A stretch of DNA of 49,319 nucleotides from an uncultured Hellea sp. (GTDB lineage Bacteria; Pseudomonadota; Alphaproteobacteria; Caulobacterales; Maricaulaceae). The notes below the pieces were generated by a model. It was not told the origin of the DNA and did no database searches. It worked only from the letters and a program-made list of their open reading frames with translations. The stretch is from positions 1 through 49,319 of the forward strand of contig CAJQGR010000069.1 of the NCBI GenBank assembly GCA_905477785.1, written 5' to 3'. This document shows positions 16,131-24,929 of this stretch, piece after piece. A program made the translations under genes and the position numbers. The number at the start of each line of letters is the position of its first letter. The first letter of the stretch is position 1.

Positions 16131-16634
16131 ATGATTAATTCAAAAGTACTCATTAGTTTTATCATTTATATGATTTTAATGGGGTGCCAGGTACTCGAAG
16201 GTGGTAAAAAAGCTGCAAAAATACCTTTTCAAGGAGTCTATAAAACTGGCCAGATAACTGGGAAAACACTCTATAAAACCGGTGAAATAACAGGGAAAAC
16301 AGTTTACAAAACAGGTGAAGTTGCAGGAAAATCTGTATACTATAGTGGGAAATATACTGCAAAAGGTGTTTACAAAGCAGGAAAGTTTACCGGTAACAGG
16401 GTTTTAGATACTGGTAAAGGTGTATATTTTATAGGTTCTATACCAGTAAAAATTACAAATGAGGCACTTGATACTTCAGTAAAAGTTCTAACAGTAACTA
16501 CAAAAACAGTAGGATTAGGCGGAAAAGTCATCACGACAACAAGAAAAATTCAAGCAAATGAATTAGAAGCTGAGTTAATGGCAATTCGTGGTGCAAGTAA
16601 TGTGCTAAATGTATTAGTAAAAGCCGCGATGTAA
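16131..16634 (+). CDS. Lipoprotein with tandem 11-residue repeats, function unknown
   Basis: A 167-residue predicted lipoprotein with lipobox LMGC (C19). I do not recognise the family. Residues 31-96 are six in-register 11-residue units with consensus x-T-G-K-x-V-Y-K-T-G-E, very regular in the middle four. The rest (97-167) is Thr/Val-rich and then helical. Eleven-residue periodicity is known from amphipathic helices that lie on membranes (synuclein- and LEA-like proteins), but the glycines every unit could equally favour a beta structure. It sits between the EF-hand protein and another secreted protein, all on the plus strand with short gaps. Confidence 0.7.
   Translation: MINSKVLISFIIYMILMGCQVLEGGKKAAKIPFQGVYKTGQITGKTLYKTGEITGKTVYKTGEVAGKSVYYSGKYTAKGVYKAGKFTGNRVLDTGKGVYFIGSIPVKITNEALDTSVKVLTVTTKTVGLGGKVITTTRKIQANELEAELMAIRGASNVLNVLVKAAM
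16221..16418 (+). repeat. Six tandem 33-bp units coding 11-residue repeats
   Basis: The coding region for residues 31-96 of the lipoprotein repeats with an exact 33-bp (11-codon) period and no indels between units. Units 2 and 3 differ in protein at only one position (L for V). DNA similarity is partial, so the array is old enough to have diverged at synonymous sites. Confidence 0.75.
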
Positions 16635-16698
16635 TATATCATAAAATAAGTAATTAAAAAAATTATATTTAATTACAAACCATATCATGATAGACATT

Positions 16699-16744
16699 TA
16701 TATGGAGGCATTATGCGAATATATATGGAGGCATTATGCGAATA
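16699..16744 (+). repeat. Perfect 23-bp tandem duplication of a ribosome-binding site and start codon
   Basis: Bases 16699-16721 and 16722-16744 are identical. Each copy holds GGAGG, a short spacer, and ATG CGA ATA, so the translation start of the next gene is present twice. The first ATG (16713) opens a 10-codon frame that ends at TAA (16743-16745), just past the second ATG (16736), which starts the real gene in a different frame. Confidence 0.9.
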
Positions 16745-17341
16745 ATATTAGTTTCTATAATTACAACAATTTCATTAATTTGTTATACTTCAGGTTATGC
16801 GGCGAATAAAAAATTTATCAACACAATTAACACTTCAGTCACATTTCCTATTAAATTAGATATAAACTTGAGTGACGACATGCTTCATCGAGCAGAGAAC
16901 CTTCCTAAAAGATTAAAAGATAGAAACGGATCCAAGTTAAACTCAGGGTTTTCAGGTAATGGTTTTTATGGTGATAAGGAATTAAAAAAGCTTATTTCGA
17001 AGTTAGAAATAAGTATAAAAAATCAATTTAAAAAATTTAATATTGAAATTTCTGAAGATGCAGAAACTATTCTTAGCGTTACACTAGTTGATGCTAAACC
17101 AAACCGTCCTACCTTCAGGCAGTTAGCTAAAGAACCAAGCTTATCATATCAGAGCTTTGCAACTGGCGGTGCCAAAATACAGGCAGAGTTGTTATCCCCT
17201 AGCGGCAAAGTAATCGGAAAATTTATATATGAGAACTATGAAACTGATATAAAAAATTCACGTTATGGCAGCACTTGGAAAGACTCCAAAAGAGCATTTT
17301 ATTGGTTTGCGATGAAGTCTGCAAAAGCTTTAAAGCAATAA
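16736..17341 (+). CDS. Secreted protein of unknown function
   Basis: A 201-residue protein with an N-terminal signal peptide (about 1-22, ending near GYAA). I cannot place it in a named family with confidence. After the signal there is a mixed alpha/beta region: a lysine-rich helix (about 85-103) followed by beta-like segments (ETILSVTLVDAKP) and an aromatic C-terminus (AFYWFAMKSAKAL). This build resembles small periplasmic or outer-membrane-associated proteins that assemble near the envelope, but that is only an impression. The start is the second of two identical 23-bp copies; the first gives an out-of-frame 10-codon upstream frame. It ends 3 bp before queE, which runs the other way. Confidence 0.65.
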   Translation: MRIILVSIITTISLICYTSGYAANKKFINTINTSVTFPIKLDINLSDDMLHRAENLPKRLKDRNGSKLNSGFSGNGFYGDKELKKLISKLEISIKNQFKKFNIEISEDAETILSVTLVDAKPNRPTFRQLAKEPSLSYQSFATGGAKIQAELLSPSGKVIGKFIYENYETDIKNSRYGSTWKDSKRAFYWFAMKSAKALKQ

Positions 17342-17344
17342 AGC

Positions 17345-17986
17345 TTACATAATACCAAGATATTTATGTGTTTGTATACTTAGACGCCACTTAGGGTTTT
17401 CTAAACAAAATTTTATCACGGCTTTCTCATGAGAAAGATTTCCTTTTCCGAGATAAGAATCATCCCTAGGTTGAAGACAGAAAAAATCAAAGTCCATATT
17501 TTCATATTTACTAGGTTCATTTTCTTTCTGAGGGTAGACTAGCTTTAGTTCATTTCCAAAAGTTTGTTTTATTTCTGTATTAGCCTTTGGCGAAACACAA
17601 ATCCAATCTATTCCCTTGGGGGCTTTTATTGTACCATTAGTTTCTACAGCGATCTTAAAGTTCTTCGAGTGCAGCGCTTGAATTAGGGCGTTATCTAACT
17701 GTAAAAGAGGTTCGCCTCCAGTGCAAACAACCCATCTTTGACTACGTTTTAGTCCTATTTTCTCAACAACTTCTGCTAGTTCATCAGCAGTATTAAACTT
17801 GCCACCATTAACTCCATTTATACCTATAAAATCTGTATCACAAAACTTGCAGATAGCTCCTTTTCTATCGACTTCCCTTCCACTCCACAGATTACATCCA
17901 CTAAATCGTAAAAATACAGCTGGGACACCTGCTTGGACGCCCTCGCCTTGAATTGTTAAATATATTTCTTTTACAGAATATGTCAT
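17345..17986 (-). CDS. queE: 7-carboxy-7-deazaguanine synthase (radical SAM)
   Basis: Converts 6-carboxytetrahydropterin to 7-carboxy-7-deazaguanine in queuosine (preQ0) biosynthesis. ATG at 17986 is preferred over one at 18004: it overlaps the queC stop as ATGA and gives the family start MTYSVKEIYLTIQGEG. The radical-SAM cluster cysteines are C31, C46 and C49 in a CX14CX2C pattern typical of this QueE type, followed by VVCTGGEPLLQ. The 213-residue length is normal. The following gene in the pathway, queC, is directly upstream on the same strand. Confidence 0.93.
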   Translation of the reverse strand: MTYSVKEIYLTIQGEGVQAGVPAVFLRFSGCNLWSGREVDRKGAICKFCDTDFIGINGVNGGKFNTADELAEVVEKIGLKRSQRWVVCTGGEPLLQLDNALIQALHSKNFKIAVETNGTIKAPKGIDWICVSPKANTEIKQTFGNELKLVYPQKENEPSKYENMDFDFFCLQPRDDSYLGKGNLSHEKAVIKFCLENPKWRLSIQTHKYLGIM

Positions 17987-18681
17987 GATGCGTAATTCAG
18001 CCAACCCTTAGATCTTAAATCACAAGCCGGACACGCATTACATCCATATCCCCATTCATACCTAGTCGTGCGGTGGCCTTTATAACACGAATGGCTATCT
18101 TCAACTATAATATCAATTAATTTTTTTCCGCCAAGTTCTTCAGCTAGATTCCAAGCCTCTGATTTTGACATGTGCATTAACGGAGTTTCTAAAATAAACT
18201 CTTTATCCAACCCCAATGATATTGCTTTCATTTGAGCATCAAGTGTTTCTTTTCTGCAATCAGGGTAGCCAGAAAAGTCCGATTCACACATACCGCCAAT
18301 AAGGGTGTTTATTCCTCTCCTATAAGCGATAGCTGCTGCAAAATTCATAAAAATTAAGTTTCTGCCAGGCACAAACGTTGAAGGCAATCCTTCTTCGTTC
18401 AATGTAATTTCCATATTGCGTGTTAAAGATGTATTACTAATTTTTCCTAAAGAATTTAGATCTACAATATGATCATCGAAAATTTTTTTATTCCACTCTG
18501 GAAAACTTGAGCGAACTTTACGCAGTACTGTTTTACGACACTCCATCTCAACTAAGTGTCTTTGATCATAATTAAAGCCTACAGTTTCAATATAATCATA
18601 CTTATCAATTGCCCACGCAAGACAAGTGGCTGAGTCTTGTCCCCCTGAGAACATAATCAAAGCTTTAGTTCCATATTTCAT
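17983..18681 (-). CDS. queC: 7-cyano-7-deazaguanine synthase
   Basis: ATP-dependent conversion of 7-carboxy-7-deazaguanine to preQ0. The 232-residue protein has the PP-loop SGGQDS (about 12-17), the central GMCESDFSGYPDC segment and the C-terminal zinc site of four cysteines in CYKGHRTTRYEWGYGCNACPAC (split here: CYKGH, then CNACPAC). It is the promoter-proximal gene of the queC-queE pair. The 136-bp gap before it, shared with the divergent ABC exporter gene, shows no recognisable preQ1 riboswitch. Confidence 0.95.
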   Translation of the reverse strand: MKYGTKALIMFSGGQDSATCLAWAIDKYDYIETVGFNYDQRHLVEMECRKTVLRKVRSSFPEWNKKIFDDHIVDLNSLGKISNTSLTRNMEITLNEEGLPSTFVPGRNLIFMNFAAAIAYRRGINTLIGGMCESDFSGYPDCRKETLDAQMKAISLGLDKEFILETPLMHMSKSEAWNLAEELGGKKLIDIIVEDSHSCYKGHRTTRYEWGYGCNACPACDLRSKGWLNYAS

Positions 18682-18817
18682 AATTGGGCATATACCGATT
18701 AAAGTTTACTCTGACCAGTACCCTAATACTCCCTTTTGAAACTATTTTTATCACTTCTGAAAATAGAATAAATTAAGAACTGCTTTCATAAAGTTGTCTT
18801 AGAGTTTATGATAAAAT

Positions 18818-20689
18818 ATGAGTTCGAATAATAGCAATATGAATGCAACACTAGAAAATGATGTTAATAAACGTGATAAAGCAAAAAATGTTAAACCATT
18901 AAGACAGCTTTGGCCATTTATTATCAATTACCCAATTATAATTTTGAATTTTTTATTATTTTTAATTCTAGCTGCGACTTTAAACCTAGGTATTACGGAG
19001 GCATTCCGTGTAATAGTGGATTGTGGATTTAATGAAGAAAAATTAATACCAAAAAGTTGTTCCCGTTACGCCATGGGCGATATTAATAATTTAGGTTCAT
19101 ACTTTAAATTTGGAATGATTATCGGCTTAGGTTTAGCCATATTTAGTGCATTAAGGTTTTACTTTATAAGTATATTAGGTCAAAGAGTTATAGCCGATAT
19201 ACGAAAAAGTATTTATGCAAAATTAACTACTCTCTCTTCTGAATACTTTGAACGTGTACATACTGGAGAAGTATTATCCAGACTAACTACTGATACAACT
19301 TTAATTGAAACAGTAATTGGTTCATCAATTTCATTTGCAATAAGGTCTATCGCCGTATCAATTGGAGCATTGATATGGATGTTTTTTATTAGCTGGAAGC
19401 TAACACTAATGGTAGCTGCAATTGGCCCTATTATAATAATTCCTGCAATTATAATAGGTCGAAAAATTCGTACTCTTTCGATCGAAAGTCAAGATAACTT
19501 AGCACAAGCCTCTGCAAGAGCAGGAGAAAGTATAAGTTCAATTCAAACAGTACAAGCATTTACACGTGAGAAAAAAGAAATATCTGATTTTAATAATTCA
19601 GTCGAAAGCACATTTAATGCGCATAAGAAGAGAATATTTGTAAGAAGCTTTATGACCTTTATAATATTTGGACTTGGAATTATAAGCATTATAGGGGTTA
19701 TGTGGTTTGGAGCTAATGTTGCAGTTAATTCAGAGCTAATAGATGGAAAGCCTAGTTTATCAGGCGGCCAGATAACTCAGTTTATTTTTCTAGCATTTAT
19801 GGTAGTATCAAGTTCAGGTTTTTTAACAAGCACCTGGACGGAGCTTCTAAGAGCATCGGGAGCAACTCAAAGGATCATGGAACTTCTTAAAGAAGACCCA
19901 GTTATTAAAAGCCCTTTAAACCCAAAAGCCATTTCTGTTCTAAAGGGTAATATCGAATTTAATAATGTATCATTTAGCTATCCATCACGTTTAAATGATA
20001 AAGCTCTTGATGGTATAAATTTATCAATAAAGTCTGGTGAAGTAGTTGCTTTTGTAGGGCCATCAGGTGCAGGTAAAACAACCATATTTAAGTTATTATT
20101 GAGGTTTTATGATATACAATCTGGAAGCATAACAATTGATGGAAACCCCATTAAGCTCTTGCGAACTAAAGATTTAAGAAAGCAATTTTCTATTGTGCAA
20201 CAAGGTAGTCCATTATTTTCAGGCTCAGCAATGGACAATATAACCTACGGCCGTGAGGGCGCAAGTATTGAAGAAGCGTATAAAGCCAGCAAAATGGCAT
20301 TTGCTGATGAATTTATTAAAAAATTACCCAAAGGGTACAATACTGACCTTGGAGAAGCTGCTGAAACACTTTCTGGAGGACAAAAGCAAAGAATAGCAAT
20401 AGCTCGTACAATTTTAAGAGATGCGCCAATACTTCTTCTAGACGAAGCTACAAGTTCTTTGGATTCAGACAGTGAAAAAGAAATTCAGAAAGCAATTGAG
20501 ACAATGACGCAATCCAAAACGACGCTAATAATAGCTCACCGCTTATCAACTGTACTCAAAGCCGACAAAATTGTGGTCTTGGATCATGGAAAAATTATTG
20601 AAATAGGTACACACAAAGACCTATTGGAAAATAAAAGGTTATATTCTCGTTTATCAAAACATCAATTTAATGATTCAGAAATCCTGTAA
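18818..20689 (+). CDS. ABC transporter, fused permease/ATPase (MsbA-like exporter)
   Basis: A 623-residue half-transporter: a type I exporter membrane domain with six predicted helices (about 35-340) and a C-terminal nucleotide-binding domain. Walker A GPSGAGKTT, Q-loop VQQGSPLF, signature LSGGQKQR, Walker B ILLLDEATSSLD and the H-loop in IAHRL are all intact. It most resembles the lipid/drug exporter group (MsbA/LmrA-like), but the cargo cannot be read from sequence. An unusual extracytoplasmic loop near residues 70-85 contains two cysteines. It has a second possible ATG at codon 8. Its last 28 bp overlap the end of the convergent SOUL gene. Confidence 0.88.
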   Translation: MSSNNSNMNATLENDVNKRDKAKNVKPLRQLWPFIINYPIIILNFLLFLILAATLNLGITEAFRVIVDCGFNEEKLIPKSCSRYAMGDINNLGSYFKFGMIIGLGLAIFSALRFYFISILGQRVIADIRKSIYAKLTTLSSEYFERVHTGEVLSRLTTDTTLIETVIGSSISFAIRSIAVSIGALIWMFFISWKLTLMVAAIGPIIIIPAIIIGRKIRTLSIESQDNLAQASARAGESISSIQTVQAFTREKKEISDFNNSVESTFNAHKKRIFVRSFMTFIIFGLGIISIIGVMWFGANVAVNSELIDGKPSLSGGQITQFIFLAFMVVSSSGFLTSTWTELLRASGATQRIMELLKEDPVIKSPLNPKAISVLKGNIEFNNVSFSYPSRLNDKALDGINLSIKSGEVVAFVGPSGAGKTTIFKLLLRFYDIQSGSITIDGNPIKLLRTKDLRKQFSIVQQGSPLFSGSAMDNITYGREGASIEEAYKASKMAFADEFIKKLPKGYNTDLGEAAETLSGGQKQRIAIARTILRDAPILLLDEATSSLDSDSEKEIQKAIETMTQSKTTLIIAHRLSTVLKADKIVVLDHGKIIEIGTHKDLLENKRLYSRLSKHQFNDSEIL

Positions 20690-21291
20690 TGTATTTCATT
20701 ACGCCTTAGCATAGGTGGAATGAATGGGGCATCGTAAAAAGCGTACTCAGGTTCTCCGTTGGTATTAATTTTTTTAGACAACACATAATTATCTAATTTA
20801 GTTTGATGTTTTTTTAGATTTCTTATTGTCGCACGACCAGAAAACCTGATGCTGACTGTGGAATAAGGCTCTGTTTCTATAATCCTTATATCTTTATCAG
20901 TGGGTATTGGTAAATTTTGTCTATTATATTTATTAGGCATCATAAAATTTACAACCCATTTACCTTCCATCTCTTGCTTTTGGAGAACTGGAGCAGTCAT
21001 GGCTATTTTTTCACTAATTTTTTTTTGTCCTACTGGCGATGTCATGGAAATTCTTTTTGATGAAATATTATCTCCAAATATATAGGCGGCTAATTTTCTA
21101 AACCCTAGAGTACCTGTTTCATCTCTATTTCCATTGACTGTAACCTCAGCAATCAACATTGATGGATAATTCCTGACCTCATAATTGTTATCTACCATCT
21201 GTACGGTGTAGTCTGGAGTTTCAATTGCCATAGCGATTTGAGATATATTTAGTAAAAAGAATGAAGTTATAAATATTATAATTTTATACAT
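20662..21291 (-). CDS. SOUL-family haem-binding protein, exported
   Basis: A 209-residue protein with a signal peptide (residues 1-22, ending AMA) and one SOUL domain (about 26-205) recognised by YEVRNYPSMLIAEV, the repeated SMTSPV / AMTAPV strands and the VNFMMPNKY segment. SOUL proteins bind haem or related tetrapyrroles; the bacterial exported form has no settled role. The 3' end overlaps the 3' end of the ABC exporter on the other strand (20662-20689), so the two transcripts are complementary there. Confidence 0.88.
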   Translation of the reverse strand: MYKIIIFITSFFLLNISQIAMAIETPDYTVQMVDNNYEVRNYPSMLIAEVTVNGNRDETGTLGFRKLAAYIFGDNISSKRISMTSPVGQKKISEKIAMTAPVLQKQEMEGKWVVNFMMPNKYNRQNLPIPTDKDIRIIETEPYSTVSIRFSGRATIRNLKKHQTKLDNYVLSKKINTNGEPEYAFYDAPFIPPMLRRNEIHYRISESLN

Positions 21292-21394
21292 TATTTGCCT
21301 CTTTCTTGATTACGTATGTATCAATCAATTAGGTTTATAAATCTTAAATATAAATTATCGCTCAAGAAGAATATGATAAATATAGGGATTACAT

Positions 21395-22354
21395 TTACCT
21401 ATTAGTTAAAACCATAGCAGCTGCACCATATAAAGCTACAAAATGAGCTTTAATTATACGTACAGGAATATCTTGCATAAACCATGTACCATGGCCTCTA
21501 GATTGAAATCTCTCGACAAAATTTGACTCAGAAATAAATGAAGAAATATGACGCGTTACTCCGCCAGCTAAAACAACGCCCCCAGTTGCCCCAGTTGTAA
21601 AAGCTACATTACCAGCAAAAGTTGCTAAGACATTACAAAATATTATGACTGATTGCCTTGCTATTGAGTTAGGATTTGCTTCTGCTGCTGCCACTATTTC
21701 ATTTTCTCGTGTGCAAACGGTAGGCTTGCCCAATATGCTGCAAAGGCCCGAATACACACGGAAAAGACCGGGGCCAGAAATTAATGTTTCAGATGAAACA
21801 TAACCAATTTTTTTTTGCCAATAGTTTAAAATTGAAATCTCTATTTCACTTTGAGGGGAAAAGCTTGAATGGCCACCTTCAGTTGAAATAATTCTTGGGG
21901 GTCTACCTGGTAATATACATGAAACTCCAAGGCCAGTTCCAGGACCCAGCACTGCAACAGGTTTATTATAATTTACTTTTCCAGAAATTAATATTTCAAA
22001 CCCATCATCGGGTATTACTGTCGCACCATTTGCCATTGCAACAAAGTCGTTAAGAACTACCGCTTTGCTGAATCCAAATTCATTAATCAAATCATTCTCA
22101 GAAACTATCCAATCCACATTCGTCATTCGAATTTCATTATCAAATTTTGGGCCAGCAAAAGCGAAAGCAGCCTGTTTTGGTTTGACTTTTTTTGAAATTA
22201 GATATTCACGAACGACATCGTGAAAATGCTGATAATGTTTTACTGAAAACCGCTCAGAGTGATGAAGCTCAATAGTTCCCAAAGCTGTTCTTTCAGCTAA
22301 AGCTAACCTACAATTAGTACCCCCTACATCTCCAACTAAAATTGAAGAGGGCAT
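21395..22354 (-). CDS. glk: Glucokinase (bacterial Glk family), copy 1
   Basis: Phosphorylates glucose to glucose 6-phosphate. The 319-residue protein has the phosphate-binding GDVGGTNCRLA (about 8-18), LNDFVAMANG, GPGTGLG and the EGGH motif, all typical of the non-ROK glucokinase family. It is the last gene of zwf-pgl-edd-glk: its ATG overlaps the edd stop by one base (TAATG), so translation is coupled. A second glucokinase lies at 27674-28642, clearly diverged from this one in sequence. Confidence 0.92.
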   Translation of the reverse strand: MPSSILVGDVGGTNCRLALAERTALGTIELHHSERFSVKHYQHFHDVVREYLISKKVKPKQAAFAFAGPKFDNEIRMTNVDWIVSENDLINEFGFSKAVVLNDFVAMANGATVIPDDGFEILISGKVNYNKPVAVLGPGTGLGVSCILPGRPPRIISTEGGHSSFSPQSEIEISILNYWQKKIGYVSSETLISGPGLFRVYSGLCSILGKPTVCTRENEIVAAAEANPNSIARQSVIIFCNVLATFAGNVAFTTGATGGVVLAGGVTRHISSFISESNFVERFQSRGHGTWFMQDIPVRIIKAHFVALYGAAAMVLTNR

Positions 22355-24198
22355 TATAAAATCCAGCTTGGTTTACCCAAGACTGAGGCTCCGTCTTCTG
22401 AATTTCCTGCCACAGAACGTAAAGGCTCAAACATATTCATGCCCAAACTATTTAAGTTTTCCACCACTGGAGTTTCAGCATTTTTACGCGATAGCCATTT
22501 ATCTTCAGATACTACATTTACAGTACCAGCTTTCGCATCAAGTCGAATTATATCACCATCATTTATTTTACTAATATTACCTCCAGAAATTGCTTCTGGA
22601 TGCATATGAATAGCGGTGGGAACCTTTCCAGACGCCCCAGACATTCGTCCATCAGTAACCATAGCTATCTTAAATCCTCGATCTTGGAGAGATCCTAAAA
22701 TAGGTGTTAACTTATGTAATTCAGGCATTCCATTTGCTCTAGGCCCCTGAAACCGTAAAACCACAACAAAATCCTTATCTAGTTTTCCTTCTTTATACAT
22801 TTCAACTAAACTGTTCTGATTGTTAATTACTACTGCAGGTGCCTCAACAATCCAGTTTGCACTTTTGACAGCTGATACTTTTATTACAGACCTCCCTATA
22901 TTACCGGTCAACAGTTTAAGCCCGCCATTTTTTTGAAATGGCTCGCTAACAGTAGTTAATACCTTATTATCAAGACTTTGCTTAGGACCTTCCCTATATA
23001 ATATTGTATTCAGTTCGGCATGGGTATTTTTTATCGGTTCATAGGTATATGCAGCAAGACCACCCTCACCAGCAACTGTTTTCACGTCTGTATGTAAGAG
23101 TTTAGAGTCAATTAACTCTCTAATGAGGTATGACATACCTCCAGCAGCATGAAAGTGATTAATATCAGATACCCCGTTTGGGTATATCTTACAGATCAAT
23201 GGTACTATCTCAGCAATATCAGAAAAATCATTCCAATTAATAATAATTCCCGCGGCAGCTGCTATAGCAATCATATGAATAGTAAGGTTTGTTGAACCAC
23301 CTGTTGCCATAAGACCCACAAGACCATTCACAATCGCTTTTTCATCAATAATATGTCCTATGGGTGTTAATTTGCCTGATATATCAGTCATCTGTACAGC
23401 TCTTCTGGTAGTTTGAGCGGTTATAGCATCTCGAAGTGGTGTATTTGGATGCACAAAAGAAGCACCAGGCAATTGCAGACCCATAATTTCCATTAACATT
23501 TGATTAGTATTAGCTGTACCATAGAATGTACATGTTCCTGGAGCGTGATAAGATGCAGACTCAACTGCCAATAGTTCATCTCTTCCAACCTTTCCTTCTG
23601 CGAATAGCTGTCGCACTTTTATTTTTTCAGGATTCGGAATTCCGGATGGCATCGGTCCGGCTGGGGCAAAAATTTGGGGAATGTGACCATATTTCAATGC
23701 ACCAATCAAAAGGCCAGGTACAATTTTATCACAGACACCTAGATGAATTGCTGCATCAAACATATCATGGGAAAGAGCAATAGCAGTAGAATAAGCAATG
23801 ATATCTCTAGAAAAGAGTGATAATTCCATTCCGTCTTGTCCCTGTGTAACCCCATCACACATAGCAGGTACACCGCCTGCAACCTGTGCAGTAGCACCAT
23901 TTCGTCTTGCTGCATGTTTAATGAGGTCAGGAAATCTAGCGAAAGGTTGATGCGCAGATAACATATCATTATATGCTGTAATAATTCCAATATTAGCCCA
24001 TTTGGCTCCAAGTATTTCCGTCTTTTCCAAAATAGGGCAAGCAGCAGCAGCATGTGCTACATTTCCTTCCGATAGTCTTTTTCTTCGCGGTCCGGGACGA
24101 ATGTTTTTTTGAATGGCATCTAAGTAACTTTTGCGAGAATACTTTGATCTCTCACAAATACGGTCTGTTACTTTGGCTAAATGCGAATTTATAGTCAT
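22354..24198 (-). CDS. edd: 6-phosphogluconate dehydratase
   Basis: Dehydrates 6-phosphogluconate to KDPG, the committed Entner-Doudoroff step. IlvD/Edd family with cluster cysteines in AMCDGVTQG and GVCDKIVPG, and the substrate region [16 protein letters not shown] at 24198 is chosen because the pgl stop is 1 bp before it and GAGAG lies about 9 nt upstream; a GTG at 24213 inside pgl is the alternative. The 614-residue length matches the family. The partner aldolase gene eda is not in this window. Confidence 0.95.
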   Translation of the reverse strand: MTINSHLAKVTDRICERSKYSRKSYLDAIQKNIRPGPRRKRLSEGNVAHAAAACPILEKTEILGAKWANIGIITAYNDMLSAHQPFARFPDLIKHAARRNGATAQVAGGVPAMCDGVTQGQDGMELSLFSRDIIAYSTAIALSHDMFDAAIHLGVCDKIVPGLLIGALKYGHIPQIFAPAGPMPSGIPNPEKIKVRQLFAEGKVGRDELLAVESASYHAPGTCTFYGTANTNQMLMEIMGLQLPGASFVHPNTPLRDAITAQTTRRAVQMTDISGKLTPIGHIIDEKAIVNGLVGLMATGGSTNLTIHMIAIAAAAGIIINWNDFSDIAEIVPLICKIYPNGVSDINHFHAAGGMSYLIRELIDSKLLHTDVKTVAGEGGLAAYTYEPIKNTHAELNTILYREGPKQSLDNKVLTTVSEPFQKNGGLKLLTGNIGRSVIKVSAVKSANWIVEAPAVVINNQNSLVEMYKEGKLDKDFVVVLRFQGPRANGMPELHKLTPILGSLQDRGFKIAMVTDGRMSGASGKVPTAIHMHPEAISGGNISKINDGDIIRLDAKAGTVNVVSEDKWLSRKNAETPVVENLNSLGMNMFEPLRSVAGNSEDGASVLGKPSWIL

Positions 24199-24199
24199 T

Positions 24200-24919
24200 T
24201 TAATTACTCTCACATGTGATCACTGTAAGACGGTCTGAAGCAGATAATAATGCTTTCACTGGTGCATTAGACTGTGTGTTTTTAATACTAGATTGAAAAA
24301 CTTTTGCTTTTTCTTCTCCTGGTATTAGTAACAAAATATTTCTTGATTGAATTACAGATGAGTAGGTTAAAGAAATTCTATCAGTGTGCTCGCCTGCTAC
24401 TTTGCATCCAGTTGCGTCAACTGCTACAACAGAACGTTTATTTTTTGGATCCAGAGCAGAAATCAATCCATTTGAATTAGGAAACCAAGATGCAGTATGA
24501 CCGTCTAAACCCATTCCCATAACGCATATATCAAAAGGTTTCGGTATCCCAGAAATTTGCTTTTCAATAGAATCTATTGCTTGGTATGGAGTTGCATCTT
24601 TAGTTTTTAATCCTAAAAATTTTGCATTTTTAGCTTTACCACTGAATAAACAATCATTCAAAAATGTTTCATTAGATCCAGTCAAACCCACTTCAACCCA
24701 ACGGTCATCTACTAAACCAATAATAACATTATCCCACGGTAAGTCATAGAGGCTTAAAGCTTCATATACTAATCGCGGACTAGAACCTCCTGAAAGCATG
24801 ACACTTGCCTGACCTCGTGAAGCAATTGATGAAGATATGATGCCTGCAATACATTTACTTGTATTCGCAATAAAGTCTTTAGTAGAAGAGTAGGAAATAT
24901 ATTTATATTGCTTTTTCAT
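24200..24919 (-). CDS. pgl: 6-phosphogluconolactonase
   Basis: Hydrolyses 6-phosphogluconolactone to 6-phosphogluconate. DevB/SOL-type family, seen from LSGGSSPRLVYEAL near the N-terminus and GMGLDGHTASWFPNS. ATG at 24919 is used; the frame is open further upstream, inside zwf, but the family starts here and the zwf stop is 10 bp before. The 239-residue length is normal. It is the second gene of the zwf operon. Confidence 0.94.
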   Translation of the reverse strand: MKKQYKYISYSSTKDFIANTSKCIAGIISSSIASRGQASVMLSGGSSPRLVYEALSLYDLPWDNVIIGLVDDRWVEVGLTGSNETFLNDCLFSGKAKNAKFLGLKTKDATPYQAIDSIEKQISGIPKPFDICVMGMGLDGHTASWFPNSNGLISALDPKNKRSVVAVDATGCKVAGEHTDRISLTYSSVIQSRNILLLIPGEEKAKVFQSSIKNTQSNAPVKALLSASDRLTVITCESN

Positions 24920-24929
24920 ATCAAAAAAA

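Noticed and set aside
18682-18817. preQ1 riboswitch before queC
   Set aside because: No recognisable preQ1-I or preQ1-II aptamer core was found on either strand of this 136-bp gap.
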